Shown here one piece after another: positions 5,469 to 5,586 of a stretch of DNA of 5,586 bases. Each line of letters begins with the position of its first letter. The first letter of the stretch is position 1. The stretch covers positions 1-5,586 of the forward strand of contig CALGTJ010000823.1 in the NCBI GenBank assembly GCA_937901435.1, written 5' to 3'. This stretch comes from an uncultured Rhodobacter sp. Lineage in GTDB: Bacteria; Pseudomonadota; Alphaproteobacteria; Rhodobacterales; Rhodobacteraceae. The translations under genes were made by a program, and so were the position numbers. The notes beneath the pieces were generated by a model. That model had not been told where the DNA came from. It did not search any database and worked only from the letters and a program-made list of their open reading frames with translations.

Positions 5469-5586
5469 ATGCGAAATCTTTGGTGCGAGGACGCAACGAT
5501 TTAGATTATAGAGATACACGGTCAATCCACGCCTAACCAGCGTCCAACGATCACTCGCATCTTTTTAGACGGCATGTACACACATA
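5451..5586. other. Right-hand intergenic segment, no gene supported
   Basis: These 136 bases after the enolase-superfamily gene contain no credible coding start on either strand within the window. They hold the small hairpin above, a nested long-range inverted repeat (5484-5494 with 5540-5559) followed by five T at 5562-5566, and an AT-rich patch near 5501-5512. The next gene lies beyond the edge. Confidence 0.5.

Noticed and set aside
5501..5512. AT-rich patch with a TATAAT on the minus strand (5505-5510) as a promoter
   Set aside because: No -35 lies at a suitable distance; TTGACC at 5520-5525 is only 9 bases away, and a transcript would run antisense into the end of the enolase-superfamily gene.
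1..5586. Mobile elements, CRISPR arrays, tRNA or riboswitches
   Set aside because: No transposase or integrase, no regularly spaced repeats, no cloverleaf and no long structured leader were seen; the only non-coding gaps are 4, 103 and 136 bases.

Overview
The window looks like part of a chromosome or large plasmid of an alphaproteobacterium. Protein style, moderately high GC and tight overlapping gene packing suggest the Rhodobacterales/Rhizobiales range. This is an inference from style; there is no rRNA or other marker gene here. It holds five protein genes, one of them cut by the left edge, arranged around a single divergent promoter region of about 100 bp.

Left arm, minus strand, read from 3485 down to 1: a GMC-family FAD alcohol dehydrogenase/oxidase, an NAD(P)-dependent aldehyde dehydrogenase that overlaps it by 11 bases, and after a 4-base gap the first 157 codons of a cytoplasmic BetC-type sulfatase. 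This is a compact three-gene operon that continues past the left edge. Right arm, plus strand, 3589 to 5450: a GntR-family regulator of the HutC type (winged helix plus UTRA ligand domain), overlapping by ATGA with an enolase-superfamily enzyme of the mandelate-racemase subgroup that keeps its acid/base and metal-binding residues. The last 136 bases hold no gene I can support, only some inverted repeats that may end transcription.

The divergent region 3486-3588 carries two copies of a 16-base element in opposite orientation (14 of 16 matching). Each is centred on a CTA(N4)TAG dyad and each overlaps a plausible -10 box, one per direction. This is what a UTRA-type repressor controlling both arms, including its own gene, would need. 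No binding has been shown.

Taken together the genes suggest a catabolic chain for an imported organic sulfate ester: sulfatase releases an alcohol, the GMC enzyme oxidises it to an aldehyde, the aldehyde dehydrogenase makes the acid, and the mandelate-racemase-type enzyme acts on a 2-hydroxy acid. The first three resemble the choline-O-sulfate to glycine-betaine route (BetC, BetA, BetB). However, the enolase-superfamily enzyme, the GntR/UTRA regulator in place of BetI, the aldehyde dehydrogenase type and a divergent N-terminal loop in the sulfatase all argue that the substrate is not simply choline sulfate. The real substrate is unknown and is the most interesting open question in the window.
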